In this document: positions 8,286 through 15,067 of the stretch, piece by piece
Layout of the letters: each line of letters opens with the position of its first letter
Numbering within the stretch: position 1 is the first letter of the stretch
Source: Kribbella voronezhensis
GTDB taxonomy: Bacteria > Actinomycetota > Actinomycetes > Propionibacteriales > Kribbellaceae
Reading direction: 5' to 3'
DNA: 64,000 nucleotides
NCBI RefSeq assembly: GCF_004365175.1
Contig: NZ_SOCE01000001.1
Location: 5,737,098-5,801,097 of the forward strand
Made by a program: the position numbers and the translations under genes
Notes under the pieces: model-generated
The model's database searches: none
The model's input: the letters and a program-made list of their open reading frames with translations, nothing else
What the model was told of the DNA's origin: nothing

Positions 8286-8555
8286 CCGTCCCGATCGGTG
8301 CCGGGCCGGTTGCCCGCATCCTGACACAGCAGGCAGCAGACTGGCGGCGACTAATGCCCGAAGAGACTCGATCGTCACCGTCGAGGCGTGTCGGCGGTGG
8401 CTGTGGGGGGCCTCACAGACCAGACCAGTGAGCCATGTGGTTCAATTTGAGGGAACGGGTGACCCCCGAGTGGCAATGGCGGTGCTCGACGCACCCGAGT
8501 CTCACCGCCCAGGCCGTTTTCGCTTTCTGTAGACAATCTGTTCCGAAGGGTCACC

Positions 8556-9746
8556 ATGGTTGCCGAACCATTTCCGTCCGATTCCGCCGATACCTACGCC
8601 GGGGACCCGGTCTTCGACCTGCACCGCGGCGGCAAGATCGAGGTGACGTCCTCGGTCAAGGTCGCCGACGCCGACGATCTCTCGAAGGCCTACACGCCCG
8701 GCGTCGCCCGGGTCTGTACCGCGATCGCCGAGGACCCGTCGCTGGTCCGCCGGTACACCTGGAAGTCGAACGTGGTCGCGGTGGTCACCGACGGCACCGC
8801 AGTACTGGGCCTCGGTGACATCGGGCCGGACGCGTCGCTGCCGGTGATGGAGGGCAAAGCCCTGCTGTTCAAGGAGTTCGGTGGCGTCGACTCCGTGCCG
8901 ATCGCGCTGGACTGCACCGACGTGGACGAGTTCGTCGAGACCGTCGTACGGATGGCGCCGTCGTTCGGTGGCATCAACCTGGAGGACATCTCGGCACCGC
9001 GCTGCTTCGAGATCGAGCGCCGGCTGAAGGAACGGCTGGACATCCCGGTCTTCCACGACGACCAGCACGGTACGGCGGTCGTCGTACTGGCCGCTCTTCG
9101 CAATGCGCTGCGGTTGACCGGCAAGTCGATCTCCGACATCCGCGTGGTGATCTCCGGCGCGGGTGCTGCCGGTGTCGCCTGTGCGCGGATCCTGTTGCAG
9201 GCCGGCGTCAGCGATCTGGCCGTGGTCGACAGCAAGGGCGTGCTGTCGCAGGATCGCGCGGACCTCAACCCGGTCAAGCTTTCGCTCGCCAAGGACACGG
9301 GTGTGCCGTCGGGTCGCCTGGTGGACGCCCTGGACGGCGCCGATGTCTTCCTCGGCGTCTCCGGCGGCACGGTTCCGGAGGAGGCGATCGCCCGGATGGC
9401 GCCCGGAGCGATGATCTTCGCCCTGGCGAACCCGAACCCGGAGGTCCACCCGGACATCGCCCACCGGTACGCCGCGGTGGTCGCGACCGGACGCTCCGAC
9501 TTCCCCAACCAGATCAACAACGTGCTCGCGTTCCCCGGCATCTTCCGCGGCGCCTTCGACGTCAACGCCTCCCGCATCACCGAAGGCATGAAACTCGCCG
9601 CCGCCGACGCCCTCGCGAACCTGATCTCCCCCGAGGACCTCGCAGCCGACTACATCATCCCTTCCCCCTTCGACCCCCGAGTCGCCCCCGCGGTAGCCAA
9701 AGCAGTAGCCGCAGCCGCCGACACCGACAACGTCTCCCGCCCCTGA
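8556..9746 (+). CDS. NAD(P)-dependent malic enzyme, short form
   Basis: 396 residues. It catalyses oxidative decarboxylation of malate to pyruvate. The N-terminal malic domain shows KAYTPGVA, the divalent-metal region (IALDCTDVDEFVETV... GGINLEDISAPRCFEIE) and HDDQHGTA. The C-terminal NAD-binding domain has the Rossmann motif GAGAAGVACARIL (about residue 201) and ALANPNPEV. Length fits the single-domain bacterial enzyme, without the phosphotransacetylase-like extension of MaeB. ATG 8556 has GAAGGG six bases upstream. It is transcribed away from the amino acid importers; no operon partner is evident. Confidence 0.95.
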   Translation: MVAEPFPSDSADTYAGDPVFDLHRGGKIEVTSSVKVADADDLSKAYTPGVARVCTAIAEDPSLVRRYTWKSNVVAVVTDGTAVLGLGDIGPDASLPVMEGKALLFKEFGGVDSVPIALDCTDVDEFVETVVRMAPSFGGINLEDISAPRCFEIERRLKERLDIPVFHDDQHGTAVVVLAALRNALRLTGKSISDIRVVISGAGAAGVACARILLQAGVSDLAVVDSKGVLSQDRADLNPVKLSLAKDTGVPSGRLVDALDGADVFLGVSGGTVPEEAIARMAPGAMIFALANPNPEVHPDIAHRYAAVVATGRSDFPNQINNVLAFPGIFRGAFDVNASRITEGMKLAAADALANLISPEDLAADYIIPSPFDPRVAPAVAKAVAAAADTDNVSRP

Positions 9747-9821
9747 GTCAGCCCCACCCCGCACCTCCGGGCGGTGATGTCTGTTACTGACCGGTTGTGC
9801 TTCGGGATCTAGGGTGAGTTC

Positions 9822-10790
9822 ATGCTTGCTGCTTATGCCGCCAGGTTCGATGCCGACGATCCGGTCTCCGCGCTGGAGGTGGGGGAGCGGCCCGCGCCGG
9901 AGGCTCCCGACGGGTGGGTGACGGTCGATGTGAAGGCGTCGGCGTTGAACCATCACGACCTGTGGTCGTTGAAGGGCGTCGGCCTCACCGAGAAGAACCT
10001 GCCGATGATTCTCGGCTGCGACGCCGCCGGGACCGACCCGGACGGCAACGAGGTCGTCGTGCACGCCGTCATCTCGGACCCCTCGTGGCAGGGTGACGAG
10101 ACGCTCGACCCGAAGCGGTCGCTGCTGAGCGAGCGGTACCAGGGGACGCTGGCCGAGCAAGTCGTCGTACCGGCGCGCAACGTCGTACCGAAGCCGGCCG
10201 GGTTGAGTTTCGAGCAGGCGGCTTGTCTGCCGACGGCGTGGCTCACGGCGTACCGGATGCTCTTCACCCAGTCGAACCTGAAGCCGGGCGACACCGTCCT
10301 CGTGCAAGGGGCCGGCGGTGGCGTCGCGAGCTCGCTGATCACGTTGGCGCGCGCGGCCGGCATTCGGGTCTGGGCGACCAGCCGGGACGAGGGCAAGCGG
10401 GCGAAGGCGCTGGAGATCGGGGCGCACGACGTGTTCGAGTCCGGCGCGCGGTTGCCGGAGCGGGTCGACGCGGTGATGGAGACCGTCGGGCAGGCCACCT
10501 GGTCGCATTCGCTGAAGTCGCTGAAGCAGGGCGGCACGGTGGTCATCTCGGGTGCGACCAGCGGGCAGGCGCCGAAGTCGGCCGAGCTGAACCGGATCTT
10601 CTTCCTGCAGTTGCGGGTGCAGGGTTCGACGATGGGCACCCGGACCGAACTGAGCGAGCTCGTCCAGTTCATGGCGAACGCGGGGATCGAGCCGCACATC
10701 GACAGCACCTTCGCGCTGGCCGACGCCCGCAAGGGCTTCGCGAAGATGAACGAGGGCGACGTCTTCGGCAAGATCGTCTTCACGGTCTGA
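9822..10790 (+). CDS. Zinc-type medium-chain dehydrogenase / quinone oxidoreductase-like
   Basis: 322 residues of the MDR superfamily: N-terminal GroES-like fold (VDVKASALNHHDLWSLKGVG, LGCDAAGTDPDGNEVV), then a nucleotide-binding fold with VLVQGAGGGVASSLITLARAAGIRV (about residues 160-184). The structural four-cysteine zinc lobe of alcohol dehydrogenases is absent, as in quinone reductase-like members. It probably reduces an NAD(P)H-linked carbonyl or alkene; the substrate is unknown. The GNAT gene starts 12 bp later on the same strand, so the two are probably co-transcribed. Confidence 0.88.
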   Translation: MLAAYAARFDADDPVSALEVGERPAPEAPDGWVTVDVKASALNHHDLWSLKGVGLTEKNLPMILGCDAAGTDPDGNEVVVHAVISDPSWQGDETLDPKRSLLSERYQGTLAEQVVVPARNVVPKPAGLSFEQAACLPTAWLTAYRMLFTQSNLKPGDTVLVQGAGGGVASSLITLARAAGIRVWATSRDEGKRAKALEIGAHDVFESGARLPERVDAVMETVGQATWSHSLKSLKQGGTVVISGATSGQAPKSAELNRIFFLQLRVQGSTMGTRTELSELVQFMANAGIEPHIDSTFALADARKGFAKMNEGDVFGKIVFTV

Positions 10791-10802
10791 TCGAGTCGTC
10801 CG

Positions 10803-11312
10803 ATGGAGCCGGTGATCCGCCAGGCGACGGCGGCCGATGCCGAGGCCGCCGCGTGGTGCCATCTGCTGTGCTGGCGTGAGGCGTACGCCGGTCTGGTGGA
10901 ACCCGCGCTGCTGCTGGAGCGCACGAGCGACCTCGTACGGCGTACGGAACGCTGGACCCGCCACCTCGACGGCGGCCTGGTCCGCTGGATCGCGCTGAAC
11001 CCCGACCCGGACGCGGCACTGGAGGATCGGGTGATCGGGTTCTCCTCGCCCGGTCCGGCCCGGGACGAGGATGCGCCGACGCCACTGGAACTGCACGCGA
11101 TCTACGCCCGGCAGAAGTGGTGGGGCAGCGGGCTCGGAGCCCGGCTGCTGGAAGTTGCCATTGGCAAGGAGGCGGCCAGCCTGTGGGTGTTCGAGGGCAA
11201 TCAGCGAGCGGTGCGGTTCTACGCCCGGCACGGATTCGTCGCGGACGGCGCGCGCTCGGACGACCCGTTCTTCGGGCTCACCGAGATCCGGATGGTCCGC
11301 CCGGCGCAGTGA
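10803..11312 (+). CDS. GNAT-family N-acetyltransferase
   Basis: 169 residues. The N-terminus (VIRQATAADAEAAAWCHLLCWREAYAGLV) is typical of RimI-like GNAT proteins. The acetyl-CoA binding strand-loop is LHAIYARQKWWGSGLGARLL, where the usual Q/R-x-x-G-x-G/A reads WWGSGLGA, and the motif B helix region is LWVFEGNQRAVRFYARHGF. Acceptor unknown. Likely co-transcribed with the dehydrogenase 12 bp upstream. The ATG has no strong ribosome-binding site, consistent with coupling to the upstream gene. Confidence 0.85.
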   Translation: MEPVIRQATAADAEAAAWCHLLCWREAYAGLVEPALLLERTSDLVRRTERWTRHLDGGLVRWIALNPDPDAALEDRVIGFSSPGPARDEDAPTPLELHAIYARQKWWGSGLGARLLEVAIGKEAASLWVFEGNQRAVRFYARHGFVADGARSDDPFFGLTEIRMVRPAQ

Positions 11313-11456
11313 TTTGTGACGCCCGCGGCGTACGACGTTTCATGGCTGAAACATTGCCGTCGCCGTGAGGCAACGAGGCTGGCGCACGCTTGGTGTCACC
11401 GCGGGAAACCCCCGCGGGTTCGATCCGCCCGATCGATGATGCGAGCAGGAGTGCCC

Positions 11457-11756
11457 ATGAGGCCGACCTTGACGGTGATCGCCGACCCCGCCGACCGCTG
11501 GATGATGAAGGCTGCGTGCGTCGGCCAGGCGCCGGCGTACGACGAGAGCGCCAGCCAGTGGGAGCAGCGCAAGGCCCAGGCCGTCTGCCTCACCTCGTGC
11601 CCGGTACTGGACGAGTGCCGCGAGTGGGCGCGGCGGACCAAGTTCACCGGCACCGCCGCGGGCGAGAAGTTCCTGTACGGGCGTCGCCGCGGCCGCCCCG
11701 GTCCCGCCGAGCGCCGCCGTACGCCGGTCGTCGCAGAGGAGCAGCAGGCGAGCTAG
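11457..11756 (+). CDS. Divergent WhiB-like protein with altered cysteine spacing
   Basis: 99 residues from ATG 11457, which has GCAGGA six bases upstream. The frame is open further upstream, but nothing there resembles a Wbl protein. Four cysteines are placed as in a cluster-binding Wbl protein: KAAC, then AVCLTSCPVLDEC. However, the middle pair is C-x3-C where canonical proteins have C-x2-C, and the G-V/I-W-G-G turn is replaced by GTAAGEKFLYG. The basic GRRRGRPGPAERRR tail could bind DNA like an AT-hook. Probably a divergent Wbl regulator. Its stop overlaps the exchanger's stop in a shared CTAG. Confidence 0.75.
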   Translation: MRPTLTVIADPADRWMMKAACVGQAPAYDESASQWEQRKAQAVCLTSCPVLDECREWARRTKFTGTAAGEKFLYGRRRGRPGPAERRRTPVVAEEQQAS

Positions 11757-12985
11757 ACGCCGACCAGCTCGTCGGTGCGTTCCTCCGCGGGCTTGCTGGT
11801 ACGCCGGAAGGGGGCAGTGATGGTCGGGACCAGTTGGTGCCGGTTCCTGACCATCACGACGACCGTCAGCGCCAGGTAGACGCCGCTGATGACGTAGCGA
11901 CCGGTCTGACCCGGTACTGCGAACTGCACGGCGAACAGGCCCAGTAGCGTCCAGGCAGCCCACCGGGGGAAGCGCAGCGTCAGCAGGATCGCTATGCCGA
12001 GCAGGGTTTGCGTAGCGGTCAGGAGGAACTCCTCCACCTGCCGGCCGTCCAGTGCGAGTGCAGCACCTCCACCGCCGATGCCGTACGCGATCGGGAGGCT
12101 GCCGATGAGCAGCGTCCACTGGTTCACCTTGGCTGAGATCAGCAGACCGAGTGCGGCGCCGCCCTTGCCACGCCAGGCGAACAGCAGCGCGACGATGAAC
12201 TCGGGAGCTTCCGAAGCCAGCGGAGCCAGCCACTGCACCAGTAGGAACTGATCGATCCCGAGAGCCTGACCGCCCTCGACCAGCGAGTTGGCGAAGGGCT
12301 CTGCCGACACCAGGATCACCGCGGCCGCCAGCAGGAACATCGCGATCACAGTGACCCGGCGCTGCGTGGTCGGCAGGCTTCCGATGCGCTTCGCCGGGCC
12401 CACGAGCTCCGGCTCCTCGTCGTGGCCGGACGAGGCGGCGCGGTAGAGGTAGTACGCGAAGAAGGCGAGCAGTGCGATACCCAGGACCAGGTGGATCTGG
12501 CCGGTGACCGGGATGATGAACGCGACCACGCCGGCCACGGCGAGGAAACCGAGCTCGCGGCGGTAGCCGGAGTCGAGCACGAGTGCCTGCACAGAACGCC
12601 CGCTTCGGCGACTGGCGACGTACAGACTGACCAGCACGACGCTGGACCAGCCGAGGCCGAGCAGGAGCCGGTTGGACCCGGTCATGTTGGCCGCGGCGTA
12701 CTGCACGAACTCCGGCTTGCTGCCGGCGGTATGGGCGAAGTACAGGTCGACCGCGTACTCAGGGAGCACGGCGATCACGGCCAGCAGGGCGATGGCCAGG
12801 CCGCCGGAGATGTCGACCTCGGCAGCCTCCGCCGCCCAGGCCAGCACGAACGACGCCGCGACGACACCGAGGCCGAACACCACGATCGCCAGCGGGGCCC
12901 ACGGATGCACGCCGGTGACCCGGAGTGCGACCGCGGGAACCGCTGCGATCAGGAGGAAGAGCACGGGGCGGATGGCGCGGAACAT
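11753..12985 (-). CDS. CaCA-family sodium/calcium (cation) exchanger
   Basis: 410 residues from ATG 12985, 10-11 hydrophobic segments. The two alpha-repeats that form the ion site are visible: LLAVIAVLPEYAVDLYFA...NMTGSNRLLLG in the first half and LAPLASEAPEFIVALLFAWRGKGGAALGLLISAKVNQWTLLIG in the second, both with the acidic PE pair. Members exchange Ca2+ or other cations for Na+ or H+. A longer start at 13012 would lie inside the 20-bp operator, so 12985 is chosen. It is divergent from an ArsR-family gene, which suggests metal-responsive expression. Confidence 0.9.
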   Translation of the reverse strand: MFRAIRPVLFLLIAAVPAVALRVTGVHPWAPLAIVVFGLGVVAASFVLAWAAEAAEVDISGGLAIALLAVIAVLPEYAVDLYFAHTAGSKPEFVQYAAANMTGSNRLLLGLGWSSVVLVSLYVASRRSGRSVQALVLDSGYRRELGFLAVAGVVAFIIPVTGQIHLVLGIALLAFFAYYLYRAASSGHDEEPELVGPAKRIGSLPTTQRRVTVIAMFLLAAAVILVSAEPFANSLVEGGQALGIDQFLLVQWLAPLASEAPEFIVALLFAWRGKGGAALGLLISAKVNQWTLLIGSLPIAYGIGGGGAALALDGRQVEEFLLTATQTLLGIAILLTLRFPRWAAWTLLGLFAVQFAVPGQTGRYVISGVYLALTVVVMVRNRHQLVPTITAPFRRTSKPAEERTDELVGV

Positions 12986-13010
12986 ACTTCTAGCCTGCCA
13001 CCGTTTTAAC

Positions 13011-13030
13011 ACTTTCGCAATTGCGAAAGT
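13011..13030. promoter_or_regulatory. Perfect 20-bp palindromic operator, probable ArsR site
   Basis: ACTTTCGCAATTGCGAAAGT is a perfect palindrome placed between the cation exchanger start (12985, minus) and the arsR gene (13100, plus). It is the most AT-rich part of an otherwise GC-rich stretch, as expected for a promoter/operator, and its position lets one repressor dimer control both directions. Confidence 0.75.
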
Positions 13031-13099
13031 ATGAGACCGTCCTCACCACCGGCCTGCCGTACTGCGAACGGCCTCCGCGGGGGCGACAATGACTCCGCC

Positions 13100-13471
13100 A
13101 TGACCACCACCCCGCCCGAGCCGGCTCCGTCCGAACCCACCAGGGCCCAGCTCGAATCCGCCGCCGGGACCTTCGCAATGCTGTCCGCCCCAGTGCGGCT
13201 GCACCTGGTGTCGCTGGCAGCCCAAGGCGAGTACGACGTGGGCACGCTCGCCGAACGAGCCGGAGTGAGCATCGCCACCGCCAGCCAGCACCTCGGCAAA
13301 CTCCGCCTGGCCGGCATCATCACCGCCCGGCGCGACGGCCGCCGCCACATCTACACCGTCGACGACCCCCACGTGCTGAACCTCGTCGACCAGATCTTCG
13401 AACACATCGCCCCCGACGGCACCCTCGCCCCCGACCCGCCGCTTAGACGCCGTCCGCCTCATACGGACTGA
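13100..13471 (+). CDS. ArsR/SmtB-family metal-sensing repressor
   Basis: 123 residues. The winged helix-turn-helix is FAMLSAPVRLHLVSLAAQGEYDVGTLAERAGVSIATASQHLGKLRLAGIITARRDGRRHIYTV. There are no cysteines, so the alpha3N-type thiol site is absent. The C-terminal helix reads D-P-H-x10-H (DPHVLNLVDQIFEH), matching the alpha5 site of CzrA/NmtR-type zinc, cobalt or nickel sensors (D-x-H-x10-H-x2-H/E); the fourth ligand position is a proline here. An in-frame ATG at 13031, directly abutting the operator, would add 23 residues. It probably represses itself and the divergent exchanger gene. Confidence 0.88.
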   Translation: MTTTPPEPAPSEPTRAQLESAAGTFAMLSAPVRLHLVSLAAQGEYDVGTLAERAGVSIATASQHLGKLRLAGIITARRDGRRHIYTVDDPHVLNLVDQIFEHIAPDGTLAPDPPLRRRPPHTD

Positions 13472-13481
13472 GGTCGTCTGA

Positions 13482-13572
13482 CCCACGCCGCCGCCTGCGG
13501 GCGCTCCTGCGTCGCGTCCTTCGGCGTCTGGCTCCCGCCCACCCGGGTCGCGGGCTCCTGCGTCGCCTGCTC
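13482..13572 (-). repeat. Dispersed repeat, copy A (inverted relative to B and C)
   Basis: Reverse-complement of copies B and C, starting 11 bp after the arsR stop. The shared core includes GGGCGGGAGCCAGACGCC, GACGCGACGCAGG and GCGCCC-AGGCGGCGG, with a handful of substitutions. The remainder of the 13472-13993 stretch holds copy B, a 7-bp-stem inverted repeat TGTCCGA-N4-TCGGACA at 13811-13828, and no frame I regard as a gene. Confidence 0.8.
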
Positions 13573-13890
13573 GGTGCGTGCGTGGTGCGGCTTGCGTGCG
13601 GGGTGCAGGTTGCTGGTGGTGGAAGTCCTGGGGTTCCAGCTGTTGGAGCCGCGCACCTGATCGGTCCGTCGTGCTGGCCGGCGTCTTGGCAGCAGAGTTG
13701 GTCGGTGCTACCAAGCAGGGTCAGGGAGGTGGCGCCGGTCTGTCCGAGTGGCTCGATCATTGCTGGCTCATGGAATTGTGAAGATCAAACTGAACGCGGA
13801 TTTGTCGGCCTGTCCGATCCGTCGGACATGTGTACGGCCTTCGATCTCTCGGCGCCTCGGTAGTCAGCAACCCCAGCCCGGCGCCAATCT

Positions 13891-13983
13891 GAGCGCGCGA
13901 CGGAGGAGCGCGCGACCCGGGGGTGGGTGGGAGCCAGACGCCGGAGGACGCGACGCAGGAGCGCCCGTAGGCGGCGGCGTGGG
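13891..13983 (+). repeat. Dispersed repeat, copy B
   Basis: Begins GAGCGCGCGAC and ends GGCGGCGGCGTGGG. It is closely similar to copy C over about 80-90 bp, differing mainly by a short insertion near its start, and lies 11 bp from the stop of the AAA ATPase gene. With copy C it brackets that gene as a direct repeat. Confidence 0.85.
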
Positions 13984-13993
13984 TTCGCCTCAC

Positions 13994-14716
13994 CTACAGG
14001 ATGTGGCGGAGGTAGCGTTCGGGGGCTTCGAGGTAGGCCTGCCAGTTCTGGACGATCTCCAGGTCGCGCCAGGATTTTTCGCGGATCCCCCAGTCGCCGA
14101 TTTCCAGGATGGTGGCTCCTGGCAACGAGCAGACGATGGGGGAGTGGGTGGCGCAGATGACTTGGGCGCCGCCGGTGGCGAGTTCGTTCAGTACGCCGAC
14201 CAGGGCGAGGCTGGAGGAGAAGGACAGCGCCGACTCCGGTTCGTCCAGGCAGTAGAGGCCGGGGCTGTCGAAGCGGCTGCGGAGTACTTCGAGGAAGCCT
14301 TCGCCGTGGCTCAGTTCGTGGAAGCGCGGATCCTCGCGGTACGGGCTCGGGTTCTGCTCGAGGTACGTGTAGTAGCCGTGCATGGTTTCGGCGCGGAGGA
14401 AGAATCCCCAGTGTGGGGCACCGGCGCCGCGGGTCAGGACGAGGTCGCGCGGCAACGGCGACTCAGAAGCCCGGGTGGTCAGGCGGGCGCCGGTGGAGCC
14501 GCCCTCGGGTGACATGCCGAAGGCGATCGCGATGGCTTCGACGAGAGTGCATTTGCCGGCGCCGTTCTCGCCGATGAGGAACGTGACGCCCGGCGGTAGG
14601 TTAAGGCCCGTGGTCAGGATCTGACGGACCGCGGGGATGCTGTGGGGCCAAGACCCGGAGACGATCGTGCCCTCCGCCGCGGCAACCCGGCGTACGGGGT
14701 GAGCGGCGAAGGGCAT
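13994..14716 (-). CDS. Stand-alone AAA_21-type ATPase with atypical Walker A
   Basis: 240 residues. ABC/SMC-like single-domain ATPase: Walker A is GENGAGKCT (about residues 49-57), Walker B is GLYCLDEPESALS, and the H-loop-like region is VICATHSPIVCSLP. The signature region is weak (LSHGEGFLEVL). Proteins of this sort occur alone or next to nucleases in defence-type modules, but no nuclease partner is present here. The residue after the invariant lysine is Cys instead of Ser/Thr, which normally coordinates magnesium. The gene lies between direct repeats B and C, suggesting it is an accessory insertion. Function unknown. Confidence 0.82.
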   Translation of the reverse strand: MPFAAHPVRRVAAAEGTIVSGSWPHSIPAVRQILTTGLNLPPGVTFLIGENGAGKCTLVEAIAIAFGMSPEGGSTGARLTTRASESPLPRDLVLTRGAGAPHWGFFLRAETMHGYYTYLEQNPSPYREDPRFHELSHGEGFLEVLRSRFDSPGLYCLDEPESALSFSSSLALVGVLNELATGGAQVICATHSPIVCSLPGATILEIGDWGIREKSWRDLEIVQNWQAYLEAPERYLRHIL

Positions 14717-14792
14717 CCAGTCAGGCTAGGTCAGAAGAGGCTCAGCCTGCGCACCACGTGGCGCCCGCGCGAAACCCAACCAGGCACCAGTT

Positions 14793-14869
14793 GAGCGCGC
14801 GACGCGGGGTGGGCGGGAGCCAGGCGCCGGAGGACGCGACGCAGGTGCGCCCGTAGGCGGCGGGGTGGG
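14793..14869 (+). repeat. Dispersed repeat, copy C
   Basis: Begins GAGCGCGCGACG and ends GGCGGCGGGGTGGG; same orientation as copy B. The bases upstream (AACCCAACCAGGCACCAGTT) also resemble those before copy B, so the homology may extend to about 110 bp. It lies between the start of the AAA gene (14716) and the stop of the 58-residue gene (14890). Confidence 0.85.
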
Positions 14870-14889
14870 ATCGACCGCCGCCGTACGAG

Positions 14890-15066
14890 CTAGTCGTCCT
14901 CGTCGTCCAGGCGGGCGAGCCAAGTGGCGAAGCGTTCTATGGGGGTTTCGAATTCGGGGTTCAGGTCGACGAACTCGCGCAGGCGTTCGGCGAGCCAGGC
15001 CAGCGTGACGTCTTCCTCGCCACGCCGGCCTTCGAGTTCCTCGATTCCTCGGTCGGTGAAGTACAC
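14890..15066 (-). CDS. 58-residue acidic protein directly downstream of kgd (DUF6104-like)
   Basis: A GTG start at 15066 lies one base after the kgd stop (TGA-C-GTG). The product begins MYFTDRGIEELEGRRGEED, continues with VTLAWLAERLREFVDLNPEF and ETPIERFATWLARL, and ends DDEDD. The codons are strongly third-position GC, the amphipathic helices look real, and the sequence resembles the small actinobacterial DUF6104 proteins as I remember them. It is almost certainly co-transcribed and translationally coupled with kgd. The role is unknown; binding to or tuning the 2-oxoglutarate enzyme is a guess from position only. Confidence 0.82.
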   Translation of the reverse strand: MYFTDRGIEELEGRRGEEDVTLAWLAERLREFVDLNPEFETPIERFATWLARLDDEDD

Positions 15067-15067
15067 G

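Noticed and set aside
11345..11430. T-loop-like GGGTTCGATCC and a 7-bp stem suggesting a tRNA before the WhiB-like gene
   Set aside because: The T-stem does not pair properly (GCGGG against CGCCC), and no acceptor stem or anticodon arm can be drawn in the preceding 70 bases. The CCGCGGG/CCCGCGG hairpin at 11399-11417 is probably just a short stem in the leader.
13578..13863. Several 65-95-residue open frames in the stretch after arsR
   Set aside because: They overlap the dispersed repeat, have Arg/Gly/Pro or Cys/Ser/Trp-rich products without domain character, and lack consistent codon bias.
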